A DNA stretch of 64,000 nt from CAVWCW01 sp963753615 (GTDB taxonomy: Bacteria; Pseudomonadota; Gammaproteobacteria; Chromatiales; Chromatiaceae), in NCBI GenBank assembly GCA_963753615.1, contig CAVWCW010000006.1, positions 186,001-250,000 on the forward strand, in the 5' to 3' direction. The position numbers and the translations under genes are program-made. Below are positions 63,602-64,000 of this stretch, one piece after another; position 1 is the first letter of the stretch, and each line of letters begins with the position of its first letter. Below the pieces are notes generated by a model that did no database searches, was not told the origin of the DNA, and saw nothing but the letters and a program-made list of their open reading frames with translations.

Positions 63602-64000
63602 ATGCTCTATGAATCCCGATGGCTCAATGGCGGAACCATGCTGATAGCTGAGGCTGAAAAACCGCATTCACGCGCCAAAGAGTGGTGGTACCTCCCCCAT
63701 TACTCCACCTATGCCATCATCACCCTGTTCGGCGATGTTGCGGTCACCCTCAACAAACTCATGGGCCATAGCGGTACCGTGCCCAGCGCCCTGCTCGCAT
63801 AGGATGCGCCCGGGGCTCTCGCACGCCTGAGGGCAGCGGTCTCCGCCGACCCCGATATGCCTCTGGACCCGATTGCGAACAAGGGTCAGGATAGAGATGA
63901 TGGTGAAAGCTCTCATGTCAGCCTGGCCCATCGCGCGTTGCCGCTCATGGAACGCCTCAATGCGGCGGTCGCCCAGGGCAAGAATGTCATGTGGGAGTCT
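63602..64000 (+). pseudogene. DUF1840-type gene with an in-frame stop, running off the window
   Basis: The frame reads YAIITLFGDVAVTLNKLMGHSGTVPSALLA, then TAG at 63800, then DAPGALARLRAAVSADPDMPLDPIANK and SSHVSLAHRALPLMERLNAAVAQGKNVMWE without interruption. This is the complete DUF1840 order; the TAG stands where relatives usually have Glu, so a single G-to-T change explains it. The first 40 residues are unlike the family. The final codons are at the window edge. The 180 bases before 63602 hold no gene. Confidence 0.65.

Overview
The window comes from a GC-rich Gram-negative chromosome, most likely a gammaproteobacterial chemolithoautotroph. The evidence is LpxA, NudE and CysQ, a form IAc RuBisCO inside a complete alpha-carboxysome operon, a DAB-type inorganic carbon pump, and the style of the neighbouring genes. 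No electron-donor oxidation pathway lies inside the window, so the energy source (sulfur oxidation is the usual one for this gene set) is inference. No rRNA, tRNA or CRISPR array is visible.

Layout. Positions 1-6,019 hold housekeeping genes: the 3' part of a DEAD-box helicase (rhlB-like), lpxA, a yrfG-like phosphatase, a secreted protein, nudE, cysQ and a tandem-thioredoxin exported protein. Positions 6,020-8,400 are decaying: a structured repeat, a SPOUT methyltransferase lacking a central segment, a frameshifted exported protein, a MITE-like repeat and a broken class II ribonucleotide reductase. Positions 8,600-19,800 hold a DUF4332 protein, a universal-stress protein overlapping a Lon-like protease, a host-attachment-family protein, an HhH protein, a TatD nuclease, a frameshifted L,D-transpeptidase, a radical SAM gene of the AmmeMemoRadiSam set carrying ten single-base insertions, and a Cfa/flavoprotein pair.

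Positions 20,840-34,790 are the CO2-concentrating core, all on the plus strand: cbbL, cbbS, csoS2, csoSCA, csoS4A, csoS4B, three csoS1 paralogues, a bacterioferritin-like gene, acRAF, mcdA, mcdB, a SulP transporter with a coiled-coil insertion, cbbR, csoS1D and a Nudix gene. A second plus-strand block (35,573-41,713) encodes DabB, another membrane protein, DabA (split by a frameshift) and a PII-like protein. Together these would import bicarbonate, build and position the shell, load and assemble RuBisCO, and regulate uptake. Relics follow: the end of a cbbO gene and a 5'-truncated NuoM-like gene. A near-identical palindrome (ATAGATA-N2-TATCT) lies before cbbL and again before the sulP-cbbR block.

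Positions 43,900-56,200 combine an ArsR regulator, a DSF quorum-sensing pair (rpfF and a convergent rpfC-like hybrid kinase), an exported metallo-hydrolase, an O-methyltransferase, and an arsenic cluster (permease, small redox protein, acr3, GAPDH, arsJ). The end of the window has a Memo protein, an exported isoaspartyl methyltransferase, a membrane spermidine-synthase-like protein, a small cytochrome c, a cyclic-nucleotide-binding protein, a haem-binding lipoprotein with a frameshift at its lipobox, and a DUF1840 gene with an internal stop.

Two dispersed structured repeat families occur between genes: a 138-150 bp hairpin-rich element with short terminal inverted repeats (three copies plus fragments) and a roughly 240 bp element (two copies). 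Several otherwise well-preserved genes need +1 shifts to be read through. Either the sequence has insertion-type errors or this genome is unusually rich in such lesions; the raw reads would decide.
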